A stretch of DNA of 64,000 nt from Carbonactinospora thermoautotrophica. GTDB taxonomy: Bacteria; Actinomycetota; Actinomycetes; Streptomycetales; Carbonactinosporaceae. Positions 29,345 through 37,976 of the stretch are shown here, piece after piece. Each line of letters starts with the position of its first letter. The stretch's first letter is position 1. The notes under the pieces were generated by a model. It was not told where the DNA came from, ran no database searches, and saw nothing but the letters and a program-made list of their open reading frames with translations. A program made the translations under genes and the position numbers. The stretch lies in assembly GCF_001543895.1 (NCBI RefSeq), contig NZ_JYIJ01000017.1:248001-312000 (forward strand), given 5' to 3'.

Positions 29345-30520
29345 ATGAGTTCGGATCTTTCCCTGTCGGCTGACGAGGCCCGGCGGATCGCCTTGCGCGC
29401 GCAGGGGCTCCTGGGCGCCCCTGACCGGCGCGCCGGCGTGGCCGGTCTGCTCCGTCGGCTCGGCGCGGTGCAGCTCGACACCATCTCCGTGCTCGCCCGC
29501 TCCCACGAGCTGGTTCCCTACGCCCGGCTCGGCGCGGTGGGACGCGCGACGGTCGAGACCGCGTACTGGGCGAACGGCGGCGGCTCCGCGGTCGCCTTCG
29601 AGTACTGGGCGCACGCCGCGTGCGTGCTGCCGGTCGAGGAGTGGCCTTATTTCGCGTTCCGCCGGCGGGCCTTCCGGCGGCGTGGCTGGCGCTGGCACCG
29701 CGTGCCGGAACGGACCTGCGCCGATGTGCTGGCCCGGCTACGGGCCGAGGGACCGCTGACCGCGACCGAACTGGGCGGGGCCAAGAACGGCGGACCCTGG
29801 TGGGACTGGTCGGACACCAAGATCGCGATCGAGTGGCTGCTCGACCTCGGCGAGGTCGTGTGCGTGGCACGGCGCGGCTGGAAGCGCGTGTACGACCTGC
29901 CGGAGCGCGCCCTGCCGGCGTCCGTGCTCACGACCGAGCCGTCCGACCACGAGTGCCTGCGTCGCCTGGTCGAACTCGCCGGCCACGCCCTGGGGGTCGG
30001 GACCCGGGCCGACATCGCCGACTACTACCGGCTCAAGGGCGAACAGGTGGACGCCGTGATCGGCGAGACCTGCCTGGTCCCGGTGACCGTGGAAGGTTGG
30101 CGCGGCCCGGCCTGGGCCCATCCGGAGGCGCTCGCGTCCCTGAACCGGCGCGGCCAGCACCGCACGACGCTGCTCTCCCCGTTCGACTCGCTCATCTGGG
30201 AACGCCGCCGCACCGAACGCCTCTTCGGGTTCACCCACCGCCTGGAGGCGTACGTCCCGAAGGAGCAGCGTCGGCACGGGTACTTCGCGATGCCCCTCCT
30301 CGCCGGAGGCCGGCTGCTCGGTCGGGTCGACCCGGCGCGGGAAGGCCGCACCCTGGTCGCCCGCCGGGTCTCCTTGGAGTCCGCGCGGGCGGTGGACCCG
30401 ATGGCCGACGCGCTCCGCGAGGCCGCTGCCTGGGTCGCCTGCGACTCGGTACGCCTGGAAGCCGTCACGCCCGCGGAGCTGCGCGCCCCCTTGGCGCGCG
30501 CCCTGGCGCTGCGCTCGTGA
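29345..30520 (+). CDS. YcaQ/AlkX-type winged-helix DNA glycosylase family protein (DUF1006)
   Basis: 391 aa. The N-terminal helical part (LSLSADEARRIALRAQGLLG, then VQLDTISVLARSHELVPYARL) is the hallmark of the winged-helix family that includes E. coli YcaQ, which unhooks DNA interstrand crosslinks. Further conserved pieces: EYWAHAACVLPVEEWPYF, then LLSPFDSLIWERRRTERLFG and YGYF-like RRHGYFAMPLLAGGRLLGRV. The family QxD/active-site region is represented by VQLDT. The ATG at 29345 has AAGGTGAT upstream. It is monocistronic and convergent with the response regulator gene. Crosslink repair is the known role of characterised members. Confidence 0.85.
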   Translation: MSSDLSLSADEARRIALRAQGLLGAPDRRAGVAGLLRRLGAVQLDTISVLARSHELVPYARLGAVGRATVETAYWANGGGSAVAFEYWAHAACVLPVEEWPYFAFRRRAFRRRGWRWHRVPERTCADVLARLRAEGPLTATELGGAKNGGPWWDWSDTKIAIEWLLDLGEVVCVARRGWKRVYDLPERALPASVLTTEPSDHECLRRLVELAGHALGVGTRADIADYYRLKGEQVDAVIGETCLVPVTVEGWRGPAWAHPEALASLNRRGQHRTTLLSPFDSLIWERRRTERLFGFTHRLEAYVPKEQRRHGYFAMPLLAGGRLLGRVDPAREGRTLVARRVSLESARAVDPMADALREAAAWVACDSVRLEAVTPAELRAPLARALALRS

Positions 30521-30587
30521 CGTGACGTCCTCCCCGCCGGCCGGGGCTCGCGCCAGGTCAGGCTCGGCGACCCGGGGCGGGGAGAAG

Positions 30588-30624
30588 GGCACGGCCGGGC
30601 GGGCGTGCCGCGTCCGGCCGTGCC
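30588..30624. terminator. Terminator between convergent YcaQ-family and response regulator genes
   Basis: ggcacggccgg (30588-30598) pairs perfectly with 30614-30624 across a 15-nt loop. It lies two bases beyond the response-regulator stop and 67 bp after the YcaQ-family stop. Confidence 0.65.
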
Positions 30625-30626
30625 GC

Positions 30627-31340
30627 TCAGGTGATCTCGAGCAGTTTCTCGCGTACCGCGTACACCACGGCCTCCATCCGGGAGTGCAGTTGGAGCTTCT
30701 CCAGGATGTTGCGCACGTGGTTCTTGACCGTGTTCTCGCTGATGAACAACTGCTTGGCGATGTCGCGGTTGTTCAGGCCCCGGGCGACGAGCCTGAGCAC
30801 CTCCAGCTCACGCTCGGTGAGGCGCGGGGCAGGGACCTGCTGCCGCTCGTCCTCCTTCTTGATCATGGCGGCGAACTCGGTGAGCAGCTTCGACGCCATG
30901 GACGGGCTGATGAGCGACTGACCGCCGGCCACCGCGCGAATGGAGTCGGCCACCTCGTCGATGGGGATCTCCTTGAGGAGATAACCGGTGGCACCGGCCT
31001 TGATGGCCTCGTAGAGGTCGGCCTCCTCATCGCTGATCGTCAGCATGATGATCCGGGCGCTCGGAACCACGTCCTTGATCGCCCGGCACGCGTCGATGCC
31101 GCCGCGCCGTGGCATCCGGATGTCCATGAGGACGACGTCGGGCAGCAGGTTGCCGGCCTTCTCGACCGCCTCCGCGCCGTCGCTCGCCTCACCGACCACC
31201 TCGATGTCGCTCTCCTGGGCGAGCACGTTCTCAAGGCCACGGCGGAACAGCGCATGATCATCCACTACCAGGACGCGGATCGGCTCCGTCGATGACTCCG
31301 ATCCCCCACCGTTCGCCGTCGACGTGATCCGAACGCTCAC
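30627..31340 (-). CDS. Orphan NarL/FixJ-family response regulator
   Basis: 237 aa. Receiver domain residues 20-140: IRVLVVDDHALFRRGLENVL with the acidic pocket, phospho-acceptor aspartate in DVVLMDIRMPRRGG, threonine in IIMLTISDEE and lysine in GYLLKEIP. The C-terminal LuxR-type helix-turn-helix reads LTERELEVLRLVARGLNNRD then ISENTVKNHVRNILEKL. A short N-terminal extension precedes the receiver. GTG 31340 is preceded by GGAGG. No histidine kinase is adjacent. Between secA and hpf this orphan regulator is a conserved feature of actinomycete genomes. All phosphorylation residues are intact. Confidence 0.92.
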   Translation of the reverse strand: MSVRITSTANGGGSESSTEPIRVLVVDDHALFRRGLENVLAQESDIEVVGEASDGAEAVEKAGNLLPDVVLMDIRMPRRGGIDACRAIKDVVPSARIIMLTISDEEADLYEAIKAGATGYLLKEIPIDEVADSIRAVAGGQSLISPSMASKLLTEFAAMIKKEDERQQVPAPRLTERELEVLRLVARGLNNRDIAKQLFISENTVKNHVRNILEKLQLHSRMEAVVYAVREKLLEIT

Positions 31341-31457
31341 CGACAGCCCCCTCCGTCGTTGACCGGGTACCGACCCGGCAATGATCCCATGCCTTTCGTG
31401 GCATCCCGCGTGTGGTTTTGGTGATTATGGCCAGCTCACGACGCGACGGGAACCGGA

Positions 31458-32093
31458 TCACGTCTCGAGCCGGATCACTCCGTAGTCGTAGCCACGCCGC
31501 CGATACACGACGCTGGGCAGGTTGCTCTCCTTGTCGACGAACAAGTAGAAGTCGTGTCCCACCAGTTCCATCTCGTACAGGGCCTGGTCGAGCGTCATGG
31601 GGTTGGCCTTGTGGATCTTCTCCCGGACGACGAGCGGTCCTTCCTCGCGGAGCACCCCCTCGGATGCCGGCTCGCCGAGGGTCTCCTCCGCCTCCGACGT
31701 GCTCGCGGTCGCCGTCGCGGCCTCGGCCGTGTTCTCGCCGTTCAGGTGCGCGGTCGCCGCGGCGACGGACACCGGGGTCCGGCGGCCGTGGTGGATCCGG
31801 CGGCGGTCAGCGGCCTTGCGCAGCCGGTTCTCCAACTTGGCCATGGCCACGTCGAAGGCGCTGTACGGGTCAGCGGCCGAAGCCTCGGCCCGGATCACCG
31901 GGCCTCGCGAATAGCACGTGATTTCCACGCGGTCGGACTGGCCGGACAGACGGGGGTTCCTCTCCTTGGTCACCTCCACATCCATGCTGATGACCTTGCC
32001 ATCGTGCTTGGTCAGCTTGGTCAGCTTCTCGATCACGTGCTGGCGGAACCGCTCAGCCACCTCGGTACGGCGGCCTTTGACCACGATGTCCAC
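31458..32093 (-). CDS. hpf: Ribosome hibernation-promoting factor, long form
   Basis: 211 aa. Residues 1-100 are the RaiA/YfiA domain that binds the ribosomal decoding centre: VDIVVKGRRTEVAERFRQHV, KVISMDVEVTKERNPRLSGQ. An Ala/Glu-rich linker (about residues 110-150) leads to the C-terminal dimerisation domain, with VVREKIHKANPMTLDQALYE and SVVYRRRGYDYGVIRLE. Long HPF makes 100S ribosome dimers in stationary phase or stress. GTG 32093 has GGGAGG five bases upstream. A hairpin (ccgggt/acccgg) lies between its stop and the response-regulator gene. Confidence 0.94.
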   Translation of the reverse strand: MDIVVKGRRTEVAERFRQHVIEKLTKLTKHDGKVISMDVEVTKERNPRLSGQSDRVEITCYSRGPVIRAEASAADPYSAFDVAMAKLENRLRKAADRRRIHHGRRTPVSVAAATAHLNGENTAEAATATASTSEAEETLGEPASEGVLREEGPLVVREKIHKANPMTLDQALYEMELVGHDFYLFVDKESNLPSVVYRRRGYDYGVIRLET

Positions 32094-32490
32094 GTGAACC
32101 TCCCTGTTCCTGGCCAGTCGACGGGGAGATCGGCACCCGTCCGGCCGACCTGGTCTTCGACCCCACATCCGCCTGCTGAGGGTCTCGCAGCGCTACCGCC
32201 ACTACTCCCCTTCTCCCGGATCGAAGGACATCTGGACCTTCGACGAGGCAGGACTTACCTCTAAGCCGCACCGTGATCGGACGACGAGAAGTCGCCTTAC
32301 GTGGGCCGCTTCGCCTGCGGCTGGCATCGGCTAGCCCGGTGGGCGGCTCGGGGCGGCCCCCGAGGCCCCACCAGGCGCAACCACGGACCCGGACGGGTGC
32401 CATAGGTTGACGCTAGCCGCATTCCCGCCGAAGAGGTAGAGGGCCTAACTTCCTTTCCGGACCTCCGTTAGACCTCTCCGCTCGAATCCG
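32094..32490. promoter_or_regulatory. 397-bp hpf upstream region
   Basis: No gene is supported. It contains the imperfect palindrome tcgaagg-N9-ccttcga at 32221-32243, about 130 bp upstream of hpf, a candidate operator. At its left-hand edge to comF a 15-bp direct repeat, tccgttagacctctc, occurs at 32464-32478 and 32487-32501; the second copy includes the comF stop codon. Confidence 0.4.
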
Positions 32491-33342
32491 TTAGACCTCT
32501 CTCAGCGAACGAGTCGCCATGTGGCGCGGGGTGGCCGCTATCGTGGCCACCCCCACGACCCGCGCGCCGTGCCCGGCCAGCGTGCGCGCCGCCTCGGCCA
32601 GCGTCGCCCCGGTCGTGATGACGTCATCCGCGACCACGATCGCCCGGTCCCGGACCAGGCGCGCGTACCGATCCGGGAGGCGCAGCGCGCCGGCCAGGTT
32701 CGCCGCACGCTCGGCGGCGGTGAGCCCGGCCTGGTCGGCGACGGGGCGCGCGTGCCGCAGCACGGGTAGCCAGGTCACCTGGTGACCACGCGAGCGCAAC
32801 TCCCGTACCGCGGCCAGCGCCACTCGCCTGGTCGGGTCGTGCCCGCGCCGACGCACCGCCGCCCGCCGGGAGGGCACCGGCACCACACCGAACCCGGCGG
32901 CGCTGCTCATGCCGCCGCCCACACCGCCGCCCCGGCTGGGTTCCCCGGCGTCTGCCCCGCCGTCAGCCGTCCGCGAGAGGCGGGGGCGAGCATCAGCGGC
33001 CGCCGCGATCGCGGTGGCGAGGGCGGCGCCGAGCGGTCGGGACAGCGCGAACCGGGCGTGTTCCTTGTGGGCGAGCAGGACCGCGCGCACCAGCCCGTCG
33101 TACGGCGCCACCGCGTACGGCGGGGGCAGGCCCGCCGGGGCGGGTACCGGCCAGGCCCGCAGCGCGGGACCGGACAGCGCGGACGCGCAGGCGAGGCACA
33201 GGGCGGGCCCTGGCCGCGCGCAGCCGACGCAGTACTGCGGGAACGCCAAGTCAGCGAGCAGCGCGCCCCACCAGCCGCGCGGCACGACGCGGGGAAGCGC
33301 CGGCAGCGACGCGGACAGCGCCCGCAACGGCGAGATCGACAT
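32491..33342 (-). CDS. comF: ComF family phosphoribosyltransferase-like protein
   Basis: 283 aa. The N-terminal zinc-binding part has CVGCARPGPALCLAC (two CxxC pairs). The C-terminal domain has the type I phosphoribosyltransferase fold with the PRPP loop VVADDVITTGATLAEAARTL and the upstream GVVPVPSRRAAVRRRGHD. A glycine-rich linker of about 35 residues (near GGVGGGMSS) makes it longer than most relatives. ComF proteins take part in DNA uptake in competent bacteria; in actinomycetes the role is unproven. Located between hpf and lpqB in the conserved order. Confidence 0.88.
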   Translation of the reverse strand: MSISPLRALSASLPALPRVVPRGWWGALLADLAFPQYCVGCARPGPALCLACASALSGPALRAWPVPAPAGLPPPYAVAPYDGLVRAVLLAHKEHARFALSRPLGAALATAIAAAADARPRLSRTADGGADAGEPSRGGGVGGGMSSAAGFGVVPVPSRRAAVRRRGHDPTRRVALAAVRELRSRGHQVTWLPVLRHARPVADQAGLTAAERAANLAGALRLPDRYARLVRDRAIVVADDVITTGATLAEAARTLAGHGARVVGVATIAATPRHMATRSLREV

Positions 33343-33482
33343 GTCCCTACAGTGCCCAGCCGAATCCGGCTACGCCAGCAAGAAACGAGAATCTGTGGAT
33401 AACTGGCGGCCAGGTCCACGAAATCAGTCGTTCGAGGGACATCTCTGCGCAGAGCGGGTGATTCTCCCCCGCCCGCGCCGGC

Positions 33483-35180
33483 TCACCCCGGATAGATCGG
33501 GTTCCGCCCCTCGTCGACCTTCACCCAGCTGTCCCCGGACTGCTTCCAGATCATGTTCGGCGACCGCGTGCCCACCAGCAGCGGCTCGCCCTGCGCGGCG
33601 GCCAGCGAGACCGGCTTCTCCGGCACGACGACCGAGCTGTACCTGGAGCCGTCCACGCTCAGGTAGTACAGCTGGCGGAGGCCCTGCGGATCCTGGGCGA
33701 GCACGGCCAGCCGGCCGGGTCCGGCCCACCCGACGTCGTACACGGACGTGAACTGCCGCGCCAGCGGCACCGGATCCCGCACCACCACGTGCGTCACGCC
33801 GGACGCCTCGGACCACTCGATCCGGCCGAGCAGCAGCGCGCCCTTGTCCTCCTCGCCCGCGATGAGCGCCACCCGGACGCCGTCGCGGGCGACCCGCAGC
33901 TTGCGGATCGGCCGGTCGCCGAGCTTCTCCACGGTGGCGACGAGCCGGCGACCCGGTCCCTGCAGCACGTACACCGGCGACTTCGGGCCCGCAGCGCCCA
34001 GCACCCAGAGGTTCCCCGCGCCGTCCCAGGACAGCGACGTGAGCGGGTGGGGCGCCTGCAACCAGACCTCGGTCCGCTCCCCCTCGTCCAAGTGGCCGAC
34101 CCGCACCACCCGGCCGTCGTCCGTGACGGCCGCGACCCGGTTGCCGCCCGGGGCCACCGCGACCACGCTCGGCGCGAGCCGACCGTCGCCGAAGGGTCCC
34201 GCGTCCGCCCCGTCGACCGTGGTGAGCCGGCCGCCGTTCAGGTAGTACCCGGCCGAGTTCGCCCGCGGGGACTTCGGGTCGTACTCCTGCCAGTCCTTCG
34301 GCGTCTGCGGGCGCTCGTCGAACGGGGCGAAACTGCCGTCCTTGACGCCGATCCGTACCCCGGTGATGTCCGGGAGCTGGGTCAGGGTCCACACCAACTG
34401 CGCGGCCATGCGCCGGCGTTCGCCCAGGCCGGTGTCCTGCGCGTCGCGGCTGAGCTGCACGGACGCGATGCCGCCGTCCACCGGCACGTGGTCGGTGGCG
34501 AGCACGGTGGAGAGCGGGAACTGGTTGGAGACCGCGGGGCGCAGCCAGGAGGTCGGGCCTCGCAGCAGCCGCTGGGTCACCTCGGTGACCAGGTCACCGC
34601 GGTCCCGCAGGTACACCGGGTCCGGCACCAGCGTCCGGCCGGTCCGGTCGAAGAAGTAGACGTTCACCAGCTCATACGCCCGCTCGAAGTCGAAACTGGA
34701 CACGTACAGCCGCTCGGGCGGGTCCGCGATCCGCCACTCGCCGTGCTCCCGCACCAGGTGGAACGTCTCGCGCACCTTGCGGTCCGGCGGGTCGGGCCGG
34801 TAACTGCCCTCGGAGCTGACCGTGCCCACGGCGCGCCCGGAGAGGATCACCTGGGTGCCGTTCACCTGGAAAGGGTTGGCGTCGCCCGGGTCGTACACCT
34901 GCACCTCGTCCGGTTCCCAGCGGTCACGGTCGCGGGCGGCCAGGTACTGCCGTGCGACGGCGTAGTCGGAGTCGTCGTTGGTGGCCGCGTCCAGGAACCC
35001 GTTGACGACGTCGACCGGGCTCTCCCCGCCCTGCGGCGGCAACGCGAAGACCCGGACCCGCGGCTCCTGCTGTTCGTCCGGCTGGACCCACTGGCCCTGC
35101 TGAACCGGTCCGTTCGACGGGATCGCCGCGCAACCCGCCAGCAGGACGGCGACCGCGGCGACCAAGGGGGGTCTAGGCAT
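33483..35180 (-). CDS. lpqB: Lipoprotein LpqB, accessory to MtrAB
   Basis: 565 aa. Signal peptide with lipobox LLAGC (Cys17). A GerMN-like domain lies around residues 200-300 (DLVTEVTQRLLRGPTSWLRP). A beta-propeller-like C-terminal half follows (VVAVAPGGNRVAAVTDDGRV, LTSLSWDGAGNLWVLGAAG). In mycobacteria LpqB binds the extracellular part of MtrB and modulates its signalling. The ATG overlaps the end of mtrB by eight bases, so they are co-translated. The mature protein is expected on the outer face of the membrane. Confidence 0.94.
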   Translation of the reverse strand: MPRPPLVAAVAVLLAGCAAIPSNGPVQQGQWVQPDEQQEPRVRVFALPPQGGESPVDVVNGFLDAATNDDSDYAVARQYLAARDRDRWEPDEVQVYDPGDANPFQVNGTQVILSGRAVGTVSSEGSYRPDPPDRKVRETFHLVREHGEWRIADPPERLYVSSFDFERAYELVNVYFFDRTGRTLVPDPVYLRDRGDLVTEVTQRLLRGPTSWLRPAVSNQFPLSTVLATDHVPVDGGIASVQLSRDAQDTGLGERRRMAAQLVWTLTQLPDITGVRIGVKDGSFAPFDERPQTPKDWQEYDPKSPRANSAGYYLNGGRLTTVDGADAGPFGDGRLAPSVVAVAPGGNRVAAVTDDGRVVRVGHLDEGERTEVWLQAPHPLTSLSWDGAGNLWVLGAAGPKSPVYVLQGPGRRLVATVEKLGDRPIRKLRVARDGVRVALIAGEEDKGALLLGRIEWSEASGVTHVVVRDPVPLARQFTSVYDVGWAGPGRLAVLAQDPQGLRQLYYLSVDGSRYSSVVVPEKPVSLAAAQGEPLLVGTRSPNMIWKQSGDSWVKVDEGRNPIYPG

Positions 35181-36951
35181 GGCTGGCCCCCGTGACGCGC
35201 CGGTACGGGGCGCCGGCCACCCGCAGGCCGCGGTTGCGCCGGGAGTCCTCCGGCTCCAGCGGGATCGGCGAGCGCTCGATCTCGCGGCCGGCCACCTTGG
35301 GGAGGGTGAGCCGGAACTGTGACCCGTCCCCGGGCTCGCCCCAGGCCTGCAACCAGCCGCCGTGCAGGTGGGCGTCCTCCAGCGCGATCGACAGCCCGAG
35401 GCCGGTGCCGCCCGTGGTGCGCGCCCGCGCCGGGTCGGCCCGCCAGAAGCGGTTGAACACCAGCGACGACTCCCCCGGCTTGAGCCCGACGCCGTAGTCG
35501 CGCACCGCGACCGCGACCGAGTCCTCGCCCGCGGCCACCTTGATGACGACGTCGCGGCCCTCGCCGTGCTCCACGGCGTTGACGACCAGGTTGCGCAGCA
35601 CCCGCTCGATGCGCCGCGGGTCCACCTCGGCCACGCACGGCTCCGGCGGCTCCTTGACGATCAACCGGCTGCCGTTCCGCTTGGCCAGATACTCGTGCGC
35701 CTCGACGACCCGGTGCACGATCTTGCGGATGTCGACCGGCTCGGCCTCCAGCACCGCCGCGCCCGCGTCGAAGCGGGAGATCTCCAAAAGGTCGGTGAGC
35801 AGGGACTCGAACCGGTCGAGCTGGTTTTGCAGCAGCTCCGAGGCGCGCGAGACATGCGGATCGAAGGAGTCCCGCGCCTCATGCAGCACGTCCGCCGCCA
35901 TCCGCACGGTCGTGAGCGGGGTGCGCAGCTCGTGCGACACGTCCGACACGAAGCGGCGCTGCACCCGGGACAGCTCCTCCAACTGGCGGATCTGCCGCTG
36001 GAGGTTGGTCGCCATCTTGTTGAACGACGACGCCAGCCGGGCCAGGTCGTCCTCGCCCTCGACCCGCATCCGCTCCTCCAGCCGCCCGGCGGCCAGGCGC
36101 TCCGCGATGCGGGCGGCCATCCGCACCGGCGTCACCACCTGGCGCGTGACCAGCCACGCGATCACGCCGAGCAGGACGCACAGGAACGCGCTCGCGGTGA
36201 CCAGGGTGTTGCGCACCAGCGACAGCGTCTCCTGCTCCTGGGTGAGCGGAAACACGTAGTACAGCTCGTAGTCGCCCTGCTGGGGGGAGGTGAGCAGCGT
36301 GCCGACGGCCAGTGCCGGCGTGGACCGGTACCCGCCGTTGCGCTCGTCGTAGCGGGCGCTGATGTACTGGTAGGCGTAGTACCCGTCGTCGCCTTGCAGC
36401 ACGCGCTCACGACCCCTCCGGAAGACCTCGTTGCGCAGCGTGGCCGGGATGCTCTCCGGCCGTAGCTGACCGGACGCCATGGGGCTGCGGGCGGCCGGGT
36501 CGGGTTGGCCGCCCGGGGCGCTGAGCAGCGCCACGTCGTACAGGCGGCCGTTGCTGCCGCCGCTGGCGAGGTCCTCCACCAGTGCACGCAAGTGCTGGGA
36601 GAAGCTGGCCGTGGTGGTGGCGGGATCGGTGTTCTGGTACTCGGCGCGGGCCTCGCGGAAGCCGCCGCCCGCCTGCGAGAGCGCGGCCTGCTGCTTGGCC
36701 TCGAGCAGCCCGTCCCGGACCTGCCCCACCAAGGCCATGGCGAGGAAGAAGGCGACGGCGACGGACAGCAGCAGTGTGGTGGCGACCACGCGGAGCTGGA
36801 TCGAGCGGCGCCACGCCTCCACGGCACCGCCGGCCAGCCGCCGGACCCGCCGCAGCAACCGGACGACGGCCGGGTGCGCGCGGCGCACCGCCGCGCGCAC
36901 CCGTGACACGTTCACTCCCACCGGGATGACTCTGGTGTTGGCACCCGCCAT
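35173..36951 (-). CDS. mtrB: Sensor histidine kinase MtrB
   Basis: 592 aa. TM1 near residues 40-60 (VATTLLLSVAVAFFLAMALV) and TM2 near 255-275 (LVTASAFLCVLLGVIAWLV) flank a large extracellular sensor domain. A HAMP domain follows, then HisKA with the phosphorylated histidine in FVSDVSHELRTPLTTVR, then HATPase with N-box LRNLVVNAVEHGEG and G-box TGGTGLGLSIA. Known role: with MtrA it controls cell division, wall homeostasis and development. ATG 36951 (MAGANTRV) has GGAAG four bases upstream; longer starts would use the repetitive spacer. Confidence 0.94.
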   Translation of the reverse strand: MAGANTRVIPVGVNVSRVRAAVRRAHPAVVRLLRRVRRLAGGAVEAWRRSIQLRVVATTLLLSVAVAFFLAMALVGQVRDGLLEAKQQAALSQAGGGFREARAEYQNTDPATTTASFSQHLRALVEDLASGGSNGRLYDVALLSAPGGQPDPAARSPMASGQLRPESIPATLRNEVFRRGRERVLQGDDGYYAYQYISARYDERNGGYRSTPALAVGTLLTSPQQGDYELYYVFPLTQEQETLSLVRNTLVTASAFLCVLLGVIAWLVTRQVVTPVRMAARIAERLAAGRLEERMRVEGEDDLARLASSFNKMATNLQRQIRQLEELSRVQRRFVSDVSHELRTPLTTVRMAADVLHEARDSFDPHVSRASELLQNQLDRFESLLTDLLEISRFDAGAAVLEAEPVDIRKIVHRVVEAHEYLAKRNGSRLIVKEPPEPCVAEVDPRRIERVLRNLVVNAVEHGEGRDVVIKVAAGEDSVAVAVRDYGVGLKPGESSLVFNRFWRADPARARTTGGTGLGLSIALEDAHLHGGWLQAWGEPGDGSQFRLTLPKVAGREIERSPIPLEPEDSRRNRGLRVAGAPYRRVTGASHA

Positions 36952-37012
36952 GGCTCTTCCTGGCACCGTCCACTCAGCCGCCGAAGCGCTGGCTTGAGCG
37001 CAGTGCTCGGCA

Positions 37013-37064
37013 CAGTGTCGGATCGGCACAGTGTCGGACAGTGTCGGATCGGCACAGTGTCGGA
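37013..37064. repeat. 26-bp perfect tandem repeat in the mtrA-mtrB spacer
   Basis: The 26-bp unit beginning cagtgtcggatcggca occurs at 37013-37038 and again at 37039-37064, and each unit itself holds cagtgtcgga twice. The spacer between mtrA stop (37069) and mtrB start (36951) is thus mostly repeat. It is transcribed with the operon. Confidence 0.8.
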
Positions 37065-37068
37065 TCGG

Positions 37069-37746
37069 TCAGGCCGGGCCCGCTTTGTAACCGACACCAC
37101 GGACCGTGATCACGATCTCGGGATGCTCAGGGTCCTTTTCGATCTTCGAACGCAGCCGTTGGACGTGGACGTTGACCAGCCGCGTGTCCGCGGCGTGCCG
37201 ATACCCCCACACCTGCTCCAGCAGCACCTCGCGGGTGAAGACCTGCCACGGCTTGCGGGCCAAGGCGACCAGCAGGTCGAACTCCAGGGGCGTCAACGGG
37301 ATGGGCTTCCCGTCCCGCTTCACCGAGTGGCCGGCGACGTCGATGACCAGGTCGCCGATCTTCAACGTCTCCGGCATCGGCTCCTCGGTCCGGCGCAGCC
37401 GCGCCCGGATCCGCGCGATCAGTTCCTTCGGCTTGAACGGCTTGACGATGTAATCGTCCGCGCCCGACTCCAGCCCGAGGACGACGTCGACGGTGTCGCT
37501 CTTGGCCGTGAGCATCACGATCGGCACGCCGGACTCCGCCCGGACCTGCCGGCACACGTCGATGCCGTCCTTGCCCGGCAACATCAGGTCCAGCAGCACC
37601 AGATCCGGCTTGGTATCCCGAAAGACGGCCAGGGCCTTGTCTCCGTCCGTGCAGAACGCTGGCTCGAACCCCTCGTTCCGGAGAACGATTCCCAGCATCT
37701 CCGCGAGTGCGGTGTCGTCGTCGACGATGAGGACGCGTCCTTTCAT
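37069..37746 (-). CDS. mtrA: OmpR-family response regulator MtrA
   Basis: 225 aa. Receiver domain: VLIVDDDTALAEMLGIVL, phospho-acceptor in DLVLLDLMLPGKDGIDV, IVMLTAKSDT and DYIVKPFKPKEL. The C-terminal winged helix includes LTPLEFDLLVALARKPWQVF and RHAADTRLVNVHVQRLRSK, ending VRGVGYKAGPA. Near identity to known MtrA proteins in these blocks makes the assignment sure. ATG 37746 (MKGRVLIVDDD) matches the conserved start; an in-frame ATG 24 bases upstream is less likely. First gene of the mtrA-mtrB-lpqB operon. Confidence 0.96.
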   Translation of the reverse strand: MKGRVLIVDDDTALAEMLGIVLRNEGFEPAFCTDGDKALAVFRDTKPDLVLLDLMLPGKDGIDVCRQVRAESGVPIVMLTAKSDTVDVVLGLESGADDYIVKPFKPKELIARIRARLRRTEEPMPETLKIGDLVIDVAGHSVKRDGKPIPLTPLEFDLLVALARKPWQVFTREVLLEQVWGYRHAADTRLVNVHVQRLRSKIEKDPEHPEIVITVRGVGYKAGPA

Positions 37747-37914
37747 AACGCCATCGTCGCATTTGGACAACGGAGTCGATGGCCGGGGAATGCATGAGAA
37801 ACGCTTCGATCCGGGGTTTCGTCACGGCTCGTCGCCGCACTCGTACGAGCTGTAACCAGGATTTTCGAACGTAACTCGCACCACCCCCCGGCACCTGCTA
37901 CCGGCATCCGCCGT

Positions 37915-37952
37915 CGGTGGGCCGGCGCCCGCTCCAGGGCGCCGGCCCACCG
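37915..37952 (-). terminator. Terminator of the RND transporter gene
   Basis: 16 bases at 37915-37930 pair perfectly with 37937-37952, loop gctcca. It begins 24 bp after the RND stop codon. It isolates the pump from mtrA. Confidence 0.8.
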
Positions 37953-37976
37953 AGGGTGTCCGAGGCGTACGACCGC

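Noticed and set aside
37013-37064. CRISPR-like array
   Set aside because: The copies are directly adjacent without spacers, only two units exist, and no cas gene is nearby. It is a simple tandem duplication.
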